The position numbers and the translations under genes are program-made. Shown here in pieces: positions 8,280 through 16,434 of a stretch of 64,000 nt of DNA. The notes beneath the pieces are model-generated. The model was not told where the DNA came from and made no database searches. It saw only the letters and a list, made by a program, of their open reading frames with translations. Origin of the DNA: Chloroflexota bacterium. Lineage in GTDB: Bacteria > Chloroflexota > UBA11872. The stretch is from positions 1-64,000 of the forward strand of contig JAPOXD010000023.1 of assembly GCA_026707285.1 (NCBI GenBank). Direction: 5' to 3'. Position 1 is the stretch's first letter. Each line of letters begins with the position of its first letter.

Positions 8280-9509
8280 GTGGGCATCGACGGGCTCGCG
8301 TCGCTGGGCGATTGGCCGGCCGAAACCTCGCTGGATGAGCTGGGCCGACTGGTCGACACGGCGGGAGCATCGGTTGCCGGACGCCGCTGCGTCAGAATTC
8401 GCGAGCCCAATCCCGCCACGCTGATCGGTCAAGGCCAGCTGCGGGACTCCATCGAGGCTAGCCGCGCCGCCGATGCCAACGTCCTGGTGATCGACGCCGA
8501 GCTACTCCCGCGTCAGCAGCGAAACATCGAGCGCGCCTTCGAAGGCAAAGTGCTCGACCGCACCGGCGTGATCCTGGACATCTTCGCCGCCCGCGCCCAG
8601 ACCGCCGAGGGGCGACTGCAGGTGGAACGCGCCCAGCTCGAGTATCTGCTGCCGCGTTTGTCGGAGCTGTGGGTCCAATTCTCCCGCCAGCGGGGCGGCA
8701 TCGGACCTTTCCGCGGTCCGGGCGAGACGCAAATCGAAACCGACCGGCGGCTCTATCGCGACCACATCCGCGACATCGACACCCGGCTCAAGCGCGTCCG
8801 CGAGCAGCGCGGCAGCCGCCGTCGCCGCCGGCGCGACGCCGGCCTCAACGTCGCCGCGCTCGTGGGCTACACCAACGCCGGCAAGAGCTCGCTGCTCAAC
8901 GCGCTCACCGACGCCGCGGTGCTGACCGAAAACCGACTGTTCGCCACGCTCGATCCGACCACGCGGCGCTTGCAGCTGCCGCAGGGCGGGGAACTTTTGC
9001 TCACGGACACCGTCGGATTCATTCAGCGGCTGCCGCCGCGGCTCGTGGACGCCTTTCGCGCCACGCTCGAAGAGGTGCTCGAAGCGCAGTTCCTGGTCCA
9101 CGTCGTGGACGCGGCGGCGCCCGACATGCTCCGGCAAGTTGGGGAAGTGGAGCGCACGCTGAGCGAGATTGGCGTGAGCGCGCGGCCGGTGATCACCGCC
9201 CTCAACAAGAGCGACCTGGCCCCGGACGTCGACGTCGCCGACTTCCCCAACGCGGTGCGCGTATCCGCGCTGACCGGGCTGGGATTGGACGAGCTGCGCG
9301 ACCGGCTCGGAGAAGCGGCGCGCGCGTCGAGCGTAAACCTGACCGTGCGCATCCCCTACGCCGACAGCGAGCTGGTGAGCCTGTTTCATCGTCGCGGCGC
9401 GGTTGTGCGCGAGGCGCATGAACCGGACGGGACGCGGATCGAAGGCACGCTGCCCGCGGCCCTGGCCGGTCGCTATGACCACTACCGCGTCGAGGCCGAG
9501 CACCCATGA
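8280..9509 (+). CDS. hflX: GTPase HflX
   Basis: A ribosome-binding GTPase that splits or rescues stalled ribosomes. The N-terminal HflX domain contains LIGQGQL and LDRTGVILDIFAARA, then GPGETQIETDRR before a basic linker, and a Ras-like G domain. G1 is GYTNAGKSS at 196-204, G3 DTVGF, G4 NKSD. The annotated GTG gives 409 residues. The codons just upstream in frame encode L-E-A-R-E-R-A-F-L, matching the usual family N terminus (E-R-A-x-L-V-G), but no standard start codon exists there, so the true start is uncertain. The stop overlaps the next gene by 4 bases. Confidence 0.95.
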   Translation: MGIDGLASLGDWPAETSLDELGRLVDTAGASVAGRRCVRIREPNPATLIGQGQLRDSIEASRAADANVLVIDAELLPRQQRNIERAFEGKVLDRTGVILDIFAARAQTAEGRLQVERAQLEYLLPRLSELWVQFSRQRGGIGPFRGPGETQIETDRRLYRDHIRDIDTRLKRVREQRGSRRRRRRDAGLNVAALVGYTNAGKSSLLNALTDAAVLTENRLFATLDPTTRRLQLPQGGELLLTDTVGFIQRLPPRLVDAFRATLEEVLEAQFLVHVVDAAAPDMLRQVGEVERTLSEIGVSARPVITALNKSDLAPDVDVADFPNAVRVSALTGLGLDELRDRLGEAARASSVNLTVRIPYADSELVSLFHRRGAVVREAHEPDGTRIEGTLPAALAGRYDHYRVEAEHP

Positions 9510-10831
9510 CCCCGCCTGGCCGACTCCGGATCGGCGTCGCGAGCGGAAACATCACGCCCGCGGTAGGCGTCGACCTTTCCGGCTTCAGCCCGCGCATGGG
9601 GTCGGCCCTCGGCGTGCGGGACCCGCTCGAGCTGCATGTCCTGGCAGCAAGCGATGGCGGAACCACCGTGCTGCTGGCGGCGTTCGACCTGGTCGGGCTC
9701 ACGCCGGCGTGGATCGCGCGGACTCGGACACATATCAGCGCGGCGACGGGGATCCCGGCCAGTCATCAAATGTACGCCTGCACCCACGGGCACGGGGGAC
9801 CGGAAACCGGCGTGCTGCCGCCCATGGGCGATCCGGACGACGACTATCTCGAGGAGCTGTCGGCGACCACCGTTGACGTGGCCCAAGCAGCCCTGGAGCG
9901 GCAAGCGCGCGCGGAGCTCGTCATCGGCTTCGGAGCCTCGTTCGCCGGGGTCAACAGACGCTCGCGGGAGGTGGCCCCGGACGGACCAGGTGACGGAGGG
10001 CCCGACGACATCGACTCAACGCTCATTGCGGCGCAAGCGCGCGATGGTGACGGCCGGCCCGTCGTCACGCTGGTGAACTATGGCTGCCACCCCACGAGCA
10101 GCCGCGAACGCATCTTCTCCGCCGACTACCCCGGCCACCTGCGGCGGCGCGTGCAGCTAATCACCGGCGCGCCGTGCATCTTCGTCAACGGAGCCGGCGC
10201 CAACACGAACCTGCGCTTCGCGGATCCCCGAGCGCGCGGCTATGGCGAGGCCCGCAGCCATGGCCACGCACTCGCCCTGACGGCGGTCCGGGCGCTCCAG
10301 GCCGCGCGGCCATCGGCCTCGGCCGCGGTCGCCGCGGCAACGCAAGGGGCGACGCTCGCACACGCGGACCTGCCGAGTGCTGCCGAAGCCCGCGCGATGC
10401 GAACGGCAGGCGAATCGAACGTCGAAGCCGCCGCCAATGACGTGATGCGCCGTCACTACCAGGGCTACGAAGTCGAGCACGCCGAGCGGGTGCTCGCGGC
10501 CCACGGCGACCCGGCGTGGACCGGCCGGCAGCAGGTCGAGCTTCAGGCCCTGCGAATCGGCGACCTGGCCGCCATCGCGACGCCGGTGGAGCTGTTCGCC
10601 GCGGACGGGCAGGCCATTCGGGCCGGGTCACCGGCGCCGGCAACCATCGTGGCCGGATGGAGCAACGGCAACTGGGGCTACCTGCCCACGCGCCGCGTGG
10701 CCGCGCACGGCGGCTACGAAGCCGAAACGGCGCATCCGTGGTACCAACAGCCGGCGGCCTGGACGCCGGAGAGCGGTGACGCGCTGCGCGCCGCGGCGCA
10801 GGCGTCCCTGGCCGGCCTGTTTAGCGCCTAA
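9506..10831 (+). CDS. Neutral/alkaline ceramidase-like hydrolase
   Basis: A 441-residue protein resembling the N-terminal domain of neutral/alkaline non-lysosomal ceramidases. IGVASGNITPAVGVDLSGF near the N terminus, YACTHGHGGPETG with two candidate zinc His residues at about 93-95, NRRSREVAPDG, and VTLVNYGCHPTS fit the family. The usual nucleophile segment around GDVSPN is here FVNGAGANTN, so ceramide hydrolysis is doubtful. The C-terminal immunoglobulin-like domain of true ceramidases is absent. No signal peptide, so it is probably cytosolic. ATG overlaps the hflX stop. Its last 11 bases overlap the convergent recombinase gene. Substrate unknown; many bacteria have such shortened members. 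Confidence 0.8.
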   Translation: MTPPGRLRIGVASGNITPAVGVDLSGFSPRMGSALGVRDPLELHVLAASDGGTTVLLAAFDLVGLTPAWIARTRTHISAATGIPASHQMYACTHGHGGPETGVLPPMGDPDDDYLEELSATTVDVAQAALERQARAELVIGFGASFAGVNRRSREVAPDGPGDGGPDDIDSTLIAAQARDGDGRPVVTLVNYGCHPTSSRERIFSADYPGHLRRRVQLITGAPCIFVNGAGANTNLRFADPRARGYGEARSHGHALALTAVRALQAARPSASAAVAAATQGATLAHADLPSAAEARAMRTAGESNVEAAANDVMRRHYQGYEVEHAERVLAAHGDPAWTGRQQVELQALRIGDLAAIATPVELFAADGQAIRAGSPAPATIVAGWSNGNWGYLPTRRVAAHGGYEAETAHPWYQQPAAWTPESGDALRAAAQASLAGLFSA

Positions 10832-11849
10832 GCTCCTCGGGCGACCGGCGTCGGCGCCGTGCCCGGGCGGAGGCCTCGTCCGCCGGCACGCTGAACCGAT
10901 CGAAGACCTCGCGCAGATGCGCCGTTTCGTAGTGGGCGTAAATCCGCTTGGTCGTATCCGGCGAAGCGTGACCCAGGATGTCCTGCACGTGCGACAGATT
11001 CGCGCCGCGATTGAGCAGCGAGGTGGCCTTGAGGTGACGGAAGCCGTGGGTCGTGGCCGTCACTCCCACCGCCGCCCCGTAGCGCTTGACGATCTTCCAG
11101 ACCGACTGCGGCGATAGGCGGAGGCGTTCGCCGCCGCGGCCGGGATCGCGCGGCGCGCCGCGGTGGCGGATGAAGAGCGGCACGTAGGCGTCGCGCCGCA
11201 GCCCCACGTAAGTGCGCATGGCCTCCCGCGCGTCGTCATCGAAAAAGACCACTCGCTCGCGCCGGCCCTTGCCGGTGATCAGGGCCTGCTGGGCGTGCCC
11301 GTCGTCGACGTCCCGGCGATCGAGTCGTGCCACCTCCGCACGCCGCATGCCGGTGCCATAGAGCACCTGCAGCAGGGCGCGGTCGCGGGCAAAGCGCAGT
11401 CGGGTCTCCTCCCCGGCGTCGGCGGGAATCAGCGACGGCAGCTCGTTCTTGACATAATCCACAATGATCGCCAGCGAATCGTCCACCCGCGGCGTGCGAT
11501 AGCGCGGAGCGGACCGCACGCCGTGCAGCCGCTCCACGGCGCGCTCGATGGACAGCGTCGTCAGCGATCCCTCGCGCAGGCAATGCCGCAGGAACGCGCG
11601 GGCGGCGGCCACATAGGTCTGGATGGTCGCCTCGCGCTCGGGCCCAAGCTCGTCGGCCAGCGCCAGATAGAAGCCCTCGAGCGCGCCGTCGTCCAGTCGA
11701 TCGAGGGTAATCTCCTCGGCCCCGGCCACCTGGCGCGCCCACGCCATAAACCGACGCAGCCCAGTGGCATAGGTGCTCCGCGTCCGCGGGGATTTTGCCC
11801 GCAGACTGTCCAGGAAGCGCTCGGAGGCGGCGTGCAATGTACGGTCCAT
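10821..11849 (-). CDS. Tyrosine recombinase (XerC/D-like integrase)
   Basis: A 342-residue site-specific recombinase with an N-terminal SAM-like core-binding domain (about 1-105) and a C-terminal catalytic domain. The catalytic set is complete: Arg169 in YGTGMRRAEVARL, Lys194 in TGKGRRERVV, His268 and Arg271 in HGFRHLKAT, His294 in LGHASPDTTKR and the nucleophile Tyr304. The ending is very basic (RARRRRRSPEE). The ATG at 11849 is chosen because a good promoter ends 9 bases away; a TTG at 11873 would place the promoter inside the gene. No excisionase, phage or transposon genes adjoin it, so it may be a housekeeping Xer enzyme or a relic of an element. Confidence 0.9.
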   Translation of the reverse strand: MDRTLHAASERFLDSLRAKSPRTRSTYATGLRRFMAWARQVAGAEEITLDRLDDGALEGFYLALADELGPEREATIQTYVAAARAFLRHCLREGSLTTLSIERAVERLHGVRSAPRYRTPRVDDSLAIIVDYVKNELPSLIPADAGEETRLRFARDRALLQVLYGTGMRRAEVARLDRRDVDDGHAQQALITGKGRRERVVFFDDDAREAMRTYVGLRRDAYVPLFIRHRGAPRDPGRGGERLRLSPQSVWKIVKRYGAAVGVTATTHGFRHLKATSLLNRGANLSHVQDILGHASPDTTKRIYAHYETAHLREVFDRFSVPADEASARARRRRRSPEELRR

Positions 11850-11857
11850 AGGCCATG

Positions 11858-11886
11858 ACTTTACATAACGCAATCACAGGTGTCAA
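11858..11886 (-). promoter_or_regulatory. Sigma-70 type promoter of the recombinase gene
   Basis: On the minus strand, TTGACA (11886-11881) is followed after exactly 17 bases by TAAAGT (11863-11858). The -35 is a perfect consensus and the -10 matches four of six. The expected transcript start is within 2-3 bases of the ATG at 11849 and there is no Shine-Dalgarno sequence, which points to a leaderless mRNA. Confidence 0.55.
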
Positions 11887-11926
11887 GTACCCGTTACCGC
11901 CGCCGGTGGATCACTTCGAGTCCGTC

Positions 11927-12014
11927 ATTCCGGCGGAAGCCGGAATCCAGTCCGATTGCTCCGTGGCGGCCGAGGAATGCCGGATCCTGGACCCCGGCCT
12001 TCGCCGGGGTGACG
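11927..12014. repeat. Dispersed short palindromic repeats (CGTCATTCCGGCG type)
   Basis: Two facing copies between the recombinase and the HD gene. 11927-11958 reads as the hairpin unit CGTCATTCCGGCGGAAGCCG followed by GAATCCAGTCCG. 11988-12014 is a diverged unit in the opposite direction (CCCCGGCCTTCGCCGGGG). They belong to the same family as the left ends of the composite elements. Confidence 0.6.
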
Positions 12015-12029
12015 AGCTAAGGCCCGCGT

Positions 12030-12614
12030 TCACGCGTCCTCGAGCAGCCCCCCGGCCTCGGCCACCCGCCAAAACGCGTAGTCGGCGTGATGGACGATCG
12101 TGTTCTCCAGGCTGCGCTCCACAAGCTCGCCCTCCCCGGAGTGGGCGCCCGCCATGTGCGCCACCTCTTCCGGCAGCCCCACCGTCAGGCAGATGTGCAC
12201 GCCGTAGGCCGGGTGACGGATCGACGGACGTCCGGACTTCCGGGGCGCGGCTTGCCAGCGCGCCTGGTTCTCGGGGTCGAACTCCCACGGCTTGCCCACG
12301 TCGTGACACAGCGCGCCGGCGATCAGCAAATCGCGGTCGAGGGGCAGCGCGGGAAACTGCCGCTGCAACTCGTCGCCCAGCAGCATGGCCAGTTGGGTCA
12401 CCCCTCGAATGTGGTCGGCCTGGGTGCCGTTAATGAGCGTCGGCATTCCCGGATTGCCGGACGCCGGGATATCCGCAATGGCGTCGAAGCTGCTCCGGTC
12501 CAGCGCCACGGCCCACGCCTCGACGACCTTCTCGCGCAGCTCCGGGTCGACGATCTCGGCGACTTGCGGCAGCTCGTCCCTCACCTGCTCGCGCTGCTTG
12601 GCGGTAATCGGCAT
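12030..12614 (-). CDS. HD-domain phosphohydrolase family protein
   Basis: A 194-residue protein with an HD metal-binding domain: DHIRGVTQ, GALCHDVGKPW with the His-Asp pair, and IRHPAYGVH and VHHADYA supplying later ligands. Such domains hydrolyse nucleotides or phosphate esters. The ATG at 12614 is used because GAGGGTG lies about 6 bases upstream; a start at 12635 lacks a ribosome site. It stands alone between repeat-rich regions, so the context gives no substrate. It does not look like the larger HD-GYP or RelA types. Confidence 0.8.
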   Translation of the reverse strand: MPITAKQREQVRDELPQVAEIVDPELREKVVEAWAVALDRSSFDAIADIPASGNPGMPTLINGTQADHIRGVTQLAMLLGDELQRQFPALPLDRDLLIAGALCHDVGKPWEFDPENQARWQAAPRKSGRPSIRHPAYGVHICLTVGLPEEVAHMAGAHSGEGELVERSLENTIVHHADYAFWRVAEAGGLLEDA

Positions 12615-12743
12615 GGCACACCCTCGCGGCGGCAATCGATGCAGTGTGCCCCAGCGCGAGAGCGCCCCGCGACATCCCGGCGGCAGGCAGCTTCACTTCC
12701 GTCATTCCCGCAGAGGGAGACTCTTGGGTAGGCCCCTCGTCAT

Positions 12744-12828
12744 TCCGGCGAAAGCCGGAATCCAGTCCGGTCAAGACTGGCGGCGCGCCGGAATCCTGAC
12801 GTAGGGGCGACGCATGCATCGCCCCTAC
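12744..12828. repeat. Composite palindromic repeat element, short form
   Basis: The hairpin unit CGTCATTCCGGCGAAAGCCG at the left is followed 57 bases on by the 28-base near-palindrome at 12801-12828 (half-site GTAGGGGCGACGCA, one mismatch in the other arm). Same order and orientation as the copies at 2514, 53957 and 54608, and the same 57-base unit spacing as 54608-54692. Confidence 0.7.
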
Positions 12829-12951
12829 TACCTTGTGTCGAGGCCTCCGACGGCGGGAATCCATCCCGCAAGAAATCCGCGCGCAAGCCGAGTGCGCAGC
12901 TCGGCCCGCATGTCACCGCTCCATAGTCGCGCTGGCCCTACTGCCGATAGA

Positions 12952-12981
12952 TAGTAGAACTAATACGCATTAGTTCTACTA
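12952..12981. promoter_or_regulatory. Perfect AT-rich 30-base palindrome (operator or recombination site candidate)
   Basis: Two perfect 13-base arms (TAGTAGAACTAAT at 12952-12964 and its complement at 12969-12981) around ACGC. It is sharply AT-rich in a GC-rich setting, is not part of the GC-rich repeat family, and is not followed by a T run, so it is not a terminator. It could bind a dimeric regulator or be a core site for a tyrosine recombinase such as the one at 10821-11849. Nothing in the sequence decides between these. Confidence 0.5.
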
Positions 12982-13216
12982 ATTCCAATCACGAGCGGAT
13001 GGGCCCGGAAGCTGCTGCCCGGTCATGGGCGCACCGCCGGCATTGCACGGACCGTCGAATTCACCCGGGACCACCAGGTCCGGGAATCCACCGCCATCTC
13101 GAGTCCCTACCTGGGGCGCCGGACCAGGCGGCTCCCGGTGTTGTCGGTGAATTCCTCGCGCAGTCACCCGTATCGGAGACTCTTGCGAAAGCCGGCCAAG
13201 CTTAAGGATGACCGGA

Positions 13217-13256
13217 CGAACCCCGTCCGCCCCCAGATTCAATGAAGGGTGGATTC
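13217..13256. repeat. Dispersed repeat, reverse orientation
   Basis: ATTCAATGAAGGGTGGATTC followed by CCGCCTCCGCGGGAATGACG is the reverse complement of the left end of the composite element at 2514-2555, with few changes. No palindromic right end follows within 150 bases. Confidence 0.6.
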
Positions 13257-13411
13257 CCGCCTCCGCGGGAATGACGAGGGATAACGCAAAGGTCTCTATC
13301 GGGCGCGCGCAAGCGGTCGCCTATTCATCACGCGCCATTTCGATCCGTCCGTGTCCGGGCTCGCAACACGCGACGACACCATGATTGTTATGTAAAGCTC
13401 TCGGCCTGTCC

Positions 13412-14662
13412 CTACGAAGCACCCACCAGGCAGCCCACGGCCTCGATCGAACGAAAACGTTGGTCGAAGGCCACGCTGCCGTCGTCTTCGGTCGTGGTCA
13501 GCGTCACGCCCCGCTCGAAGACGGGCTGATTGCCCGCCAAGAAATCGGGCTCGTAGACGTCCCGGTCCACGTACTCGGCGGTGCGGCCGTCGGCCCAGCG
13601 GACTGTATAGATCGTGCGCGGCAACTCGATCGGGCTGGCGTCCGGTCGCCGGAGGCGGTGGATGAGATCTTCGTCGACCGTCACGCCGAGGCCCGGTCCC
13701 TGGGGCACCGGCACGTAGCCATGCTCGACTGCCAACGGCTCGATGAGCAGGTCGTAGGCGTAGGTGTTGAGGCAACTGATCGCCGGCCAGCGCGCCGCCG
13801 GCAGCACCGCGCCCAGGTGCATCGCAAAGGCCGTCGTGATGCCCGTGCCCACCAGCTGGAGCCACAGCGGCATGTTCGCAGCGTCGGCCTGTGCCCCCTG
13901 GTGCAGGCAGCTCGCGGCCCCACCGCTGACGACAAATCCGTCGCACACGCCCTCTTTCACAGCCGTCAAGAACGGCGGCGAATCGAAGTGCATCGCAATC
14001 GGGCGCGGCACGGCCGCCCGCAGGGCGCGGTTCCCGCCCACGTCAGTTTGCGGAATCGGCGTTTCGAATATCGCGACCTTGGGATAGCCCGCCAGCGTCG
14101 CCAGCAGCGGTTGGGCGTGCCCGGCGTCAACGAGCAAACCATTGAAATCCAGGTCCAGCTTCGCGTGCGCGGGCGTTACCTCGCTCACGGCCTCCACCTG
14201 CTCGACGATGTCGAACCACGGCCGTGCCTTCAGCTTGAACGCGGTGTAGCCCGCCTCGATGCCGGCGCGCGCTTCCGCCGCCCAGTCATGCGGCGGCATG
14301 TCGTAGCACCACCAGGCCAGGGGGCAGCGCGCGCACACGGCGGATCCCAAGAGCCGGTGCACCGGGACCCCGAGCGCCTTCCCGGCCACGTCGAATAGCG
14401 CTTGCTGCAGACCGGCCCCGAGCGAGTCGTCCCAGAGCAGGTCGGCCGGATTCGCGCCCATGGCGCGGTCCACGCTCTCGTCGGTCACGACGCCCCAGGT
14501 GTAGTGCGGCAGGGTCTCGCCCCACCCCACGAGCCCCGTGTCAGTGGTAACTTTGCATACTTCGGTAAGGGCCCAATCGGCCAGCCCGCGCCGCATATGG
14601 CGTCCCGCCGTGGGCGTGTGACCGGCGTCGACGACAATTCGCTCGATTCGTGTGATCTGCAT
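13412..14662 (-). CDS. Mandelate racemase/muconate lactonizing (enolase superfamily) enzyme
   Basis: A 416-residue enolase-superfamily protein: N-terminal capping domain with MQITRIERIVVDAG and a C-terminal barrel. Candidate catalytic lysines are in AFKLKARPW (K-x-K), and metal ligands in KLDLDFNG (Asp), AIFETPIPQ (Glu) and IAMHFDSPP (Asp). Members abstract a proton next to a carboxylate, giving sugar-acid dehydratases, racemases or cycloisomerases. The sequence does not fix the substrate; a sugar-acid dehydratase is a guess. ATG at 14662 rather than the in-frame start at 14674 because the protein then begins with the usual MxITxIE. Monocistronic as far as can be seen, divergent from the M23 gene. 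Confidence 0.87.
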   Translation of the reverse strand: MQITRIERIVVDAGHTPTAGRHMRRGLADWALTEVCKVTTDTGLVGWGETLPHYTWGVVTDESVDRAMGANPADLLWDDSLGAGLQQALFDVAGKALGVPVHRLLGSAVCARCPLAWWCYDMPPHDWAAEARAGIEAGYTAFKLKARPWFDIVEQVEAVSEVTPAHAKLDLDFNGLLVDAGHAQPLLATLAGYPKVAIFETPIPQTDVGGNRALRAAVPRPIAMHFDSPPFLTAVKEGVCDGFVVSGGAASCLHQGAQADAANMPLWLQLVGTGITTAFAMHLGAVLPAARWPAISCLNTYAYDLLIEPLAVEHGYVPVPQGPGLGVTVDEDLIHRLRRPDASPIELPRTIYTVRWADGRTAEYVDRDVYEPDFLAGNQPVFERGVTLTTTEDDGSVAFDQRFRSIEAVGCLVGAS

Positions 14663-14763
14663 TCCGGCCCTCAACGGCAGTTAGGCCGCAAAGTCTCGCA
14701 CGCGCACCCGGAGCGCCGCCGACGGCGGCGACGCTGGCCCCACGAAGGAGAAGCCACGCCGCC

Positions 14764-15474
14764 ATGTCTGATCCTGCGCTGCTGGTCTGCCGTCGGCGAG
14801 TGCTGGCCTATGTCGCCGGGCTTGGGCTGGCAACCGTCGCGCCGGTGACCGCGCGCCCGGCGCCCGCCGAGCAAGCGCTGTCGCTGCCGGTCCCCGGTGA
14901 GTCGTCGCCCCGAACCTGGTGGCTCGACCAGTGGTATGGCAACACCACGTTTGCCTACCGCATGCGCCGCAGCATCTACAACGAGGGTCAGGGGCTGCAT
15001 TTCGGCGTCGACTTCGGCATGGCGTGCGGCTCGGAAATCATCGCGGCGGCGGATGGCGTCGTGCGCGAGATTGGCGGCGTGCGCCGCGCATGGCCGCTGC
15101 ACGTATCCATCGACCATCCCTCGCTCGGTATCACGACCATCTACGGTCATCTGTCGCGAAGCATCGTGACGCACATTGGCCAGCGGGTTCAGCGCGGGCA
15201 GGTGGTCGGCGAAAGCGGCGACTCGGTGACGTATGCGTGCAGCGGTTCGCCGCATCTGCACTTCGAGATCCGGTACGACGCCATGCGCATCAGCACCAAC
15301 CCCTTGCCATGGGTCGCCGCCGATTGGCCCGCGATCTACGCGCCTCGCGGCGGGCTCCCGTTCCAGATTGACCTCAGCAATCCTTCCCGCTGGCAATCGA
15401 TCTACGACCAACCGGACGTGCGCTTTGGAGGGCCCTATCTCAACGACTTCGAGCAGCCGTGGCCACCGGCATAG
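14764..15474 (+). CDS. Secreted M23 family metallopeptidase
   Basis: A 236-residue LytM/peptidase M23 protein that would cut peptidoglycan cross-bridges or act as a degenerate activator. The N terminus CRRRVLAYVAGLGLATVA (about 9-26) followed by ARPAPA is a signal peptide with a twin-Arg flavour. Zinc ligands are visible: His79 and Asp83 in LHFGVDFG, His164 and His166 in SPHLHFE, with His129 in IYGHLS as the third conserved His. Because all are present, activity is likely. A GGAGAAG box lies upstream of the ATG, rather far (about 12 bases). Its 3' end overlaps the next gene by 16 bases. Confidence 0.88.
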   Translation: MSDPALLVCRRRVLAYVAGLGLATVAPVTARPAPAEQALSLPVPGESSPRTWWLDQWYGNTTFAYRMRRSIYNEGQGLHFGVDFGMACGSEIIAAADGVVREIGGVRRAWPLHVSIDHPSLGITTIYGHLSRSIVTHIGQRVQRGQVVGESGDSVTYACSGSPHLHFEIRYDAMRISTNPLPWVAADWPAIYAPRGGLPFQIDLSNPSRWQSIYDQPDVRFGGPYLNDFEQPWPPA

Positions 15475-16424
15475 ACCCTGCCACCGTGCGGTTGCAGGCG
15501 GCGGTCTTGCGCCCGGTGCACCCCGGCTGGATCTGGTCGCCCGACGGAGACGAGATCTGGATGCTCGACGTCGACGACGCCGGGCAGCCCTATACGCGGG
15601 CGGCGCACCTCCTAACAGGGGATGAGCGAGTCGTCTCGCACCTGTGGGGGCGGTTCTCACGGACGGGACGCTACATCCTGACCGCTGGTCAACAGCACGA
15701 GACCGCGCGCGTGCATGACCGCAACACGTTGGCCACGTGGGAGGTGCCGCGGATCGGCAGTGACCCGCTGCCGAATCCGGCGGAGACGCACCTGGCCGGC
15801 AGCCTGTGGAACTCGGGCGCCCTCGCCCCCTTTATGTATCCGGCGGACGTGGTTCGCACGCGGATGGATGGCGGGGATCGCCAGGTCGTGGCCCAAGTCT
15901 TGGGCGGCGTCGCCGGCTGGCGGGCCGACGGCATGTTGCTGGTGATCGGCGGCGACAACCTGGAGACGGCAACCACCCTTCGCGTGATTGGGCCGGACGG
16001 CCAGTTGCACGAGCAATGGCCGCTTGGTCGGCAGGTGCTCGCCGCAAACGTCTCTCCCTCCGGCCGTTACATGACGTTCGCCGTCGTGCTCGACGCGCGC
16101 GGCCGCAACGGGCAGTTCGCCATTGACCTGTTCAGCGGCCGCAGATGGACCCTGCCGTCCCGCATGAGCCTACGCTGGCTGCCCAATGAGAGTGGCCTCT
16201 TGGCCGTATCCCTCCGACGAGCGCCGGGCCGCCCGTTTCGCCTTTGGCGTCTGGCGGTCCCCGGTTTCTATATGGAAGGCGCGCTGACGGACCCGAACCG
16301 ACACGACGTCGACATGGAAGTGCTGGACTGGCGGATCAGCCCCAGCGGCGCCGCCCTGGCGTTCCGCGCGGCGCGCGAGGCGCACTTGCACGTCCTCACC
16401 TGGGAGCGCGCCCAAGCCAACTGA
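15459..16424 (+). CDS. TolB-like beta-propeller protein
   Basis: A 321-residue protein made of short repeats such as GWIWSPDGDEIWML, GRFSRTGRYILTAG, GWRADGMLLVIGG, NVSPSGRYMTFAV and DWRISPSGAALAF, which are WD40/TolB-type propeller blades. No enzyme motif and no clear signal peptide are seen. The GTG start lies inside the preceding peptidase gene, so the two are translationally coupled and may act together, for example in envelope or peptidoglycan sensing. If the peptidase is exported and this protein is not, that link is only genetic. Function unknown. Confidence 0.75.
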   Translation: MATGIDPATVRLQAAVLRPVHPGWIWSPDGDEIWMLDVDDAGQPYTRAAHLLTGDERVVSHLWGRFSRTGRYILTAGQQHETARVHDRNTLATWEVPRIGSDPLPNPAETHLAGSLWNSGALAPFMYPADVVRTRMDGGDRQVVAQVLGGVAGWRADGMLLVIGGDNLETATTLRVIGPDGQLHEQWPLGRQVLAANVSPSGRYMTFAVVLDARGRNGQFAIDLFSGRRWTLPSRMSLRWLPNESGLLAVSLRRAPGRPFRLWRLAVPGFYMEGALTDPNRHDVDMEVLDWRISPSGAALAFRAAREAHLHVLTWERAQAN

Positions 16425-16434
16425 GCCTTGGGGT

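Larger units (their letters stand above)
12615..13411. other. Repeat-rich intergenic region without a recognisable gene
   Basis: About 800 bases with no frame of convincing coding character. It holds a truncated CGTCATTCC unit near 12699-12716, a short composite repeat at 12744-12828, a GGCGGGAATCC fragment at 12853-12875, the AT-rich palindrome at 12952-12981, a reverse-oriented repeat at 13217-13256 and a TTATGTAAA word at 13388-13396. Short open frames around 12979-13242 on both strands show no motif or ribosome site and were not accepted. Confidence 0.6.

Noticed and set aside
12801-12828. CRISPR array made of the palindromic repeats
   Set aside because: Copies are few, far apart, unevenly spaced, and no cas genes are present.
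12979-13242. Small gene in the gap upstream of the enolase-superfamily gene
   Set aside because: Short frames exist on both strands but have no ribosome site, motif or supporting context.
13371-13398. Full dif site around TTATGTAAAGC
   Set aside because: The XerD-like arm is good but the 11 bases where the XerC arm should be do not match known dif sites; kept only as part of the word-enrichment finding.
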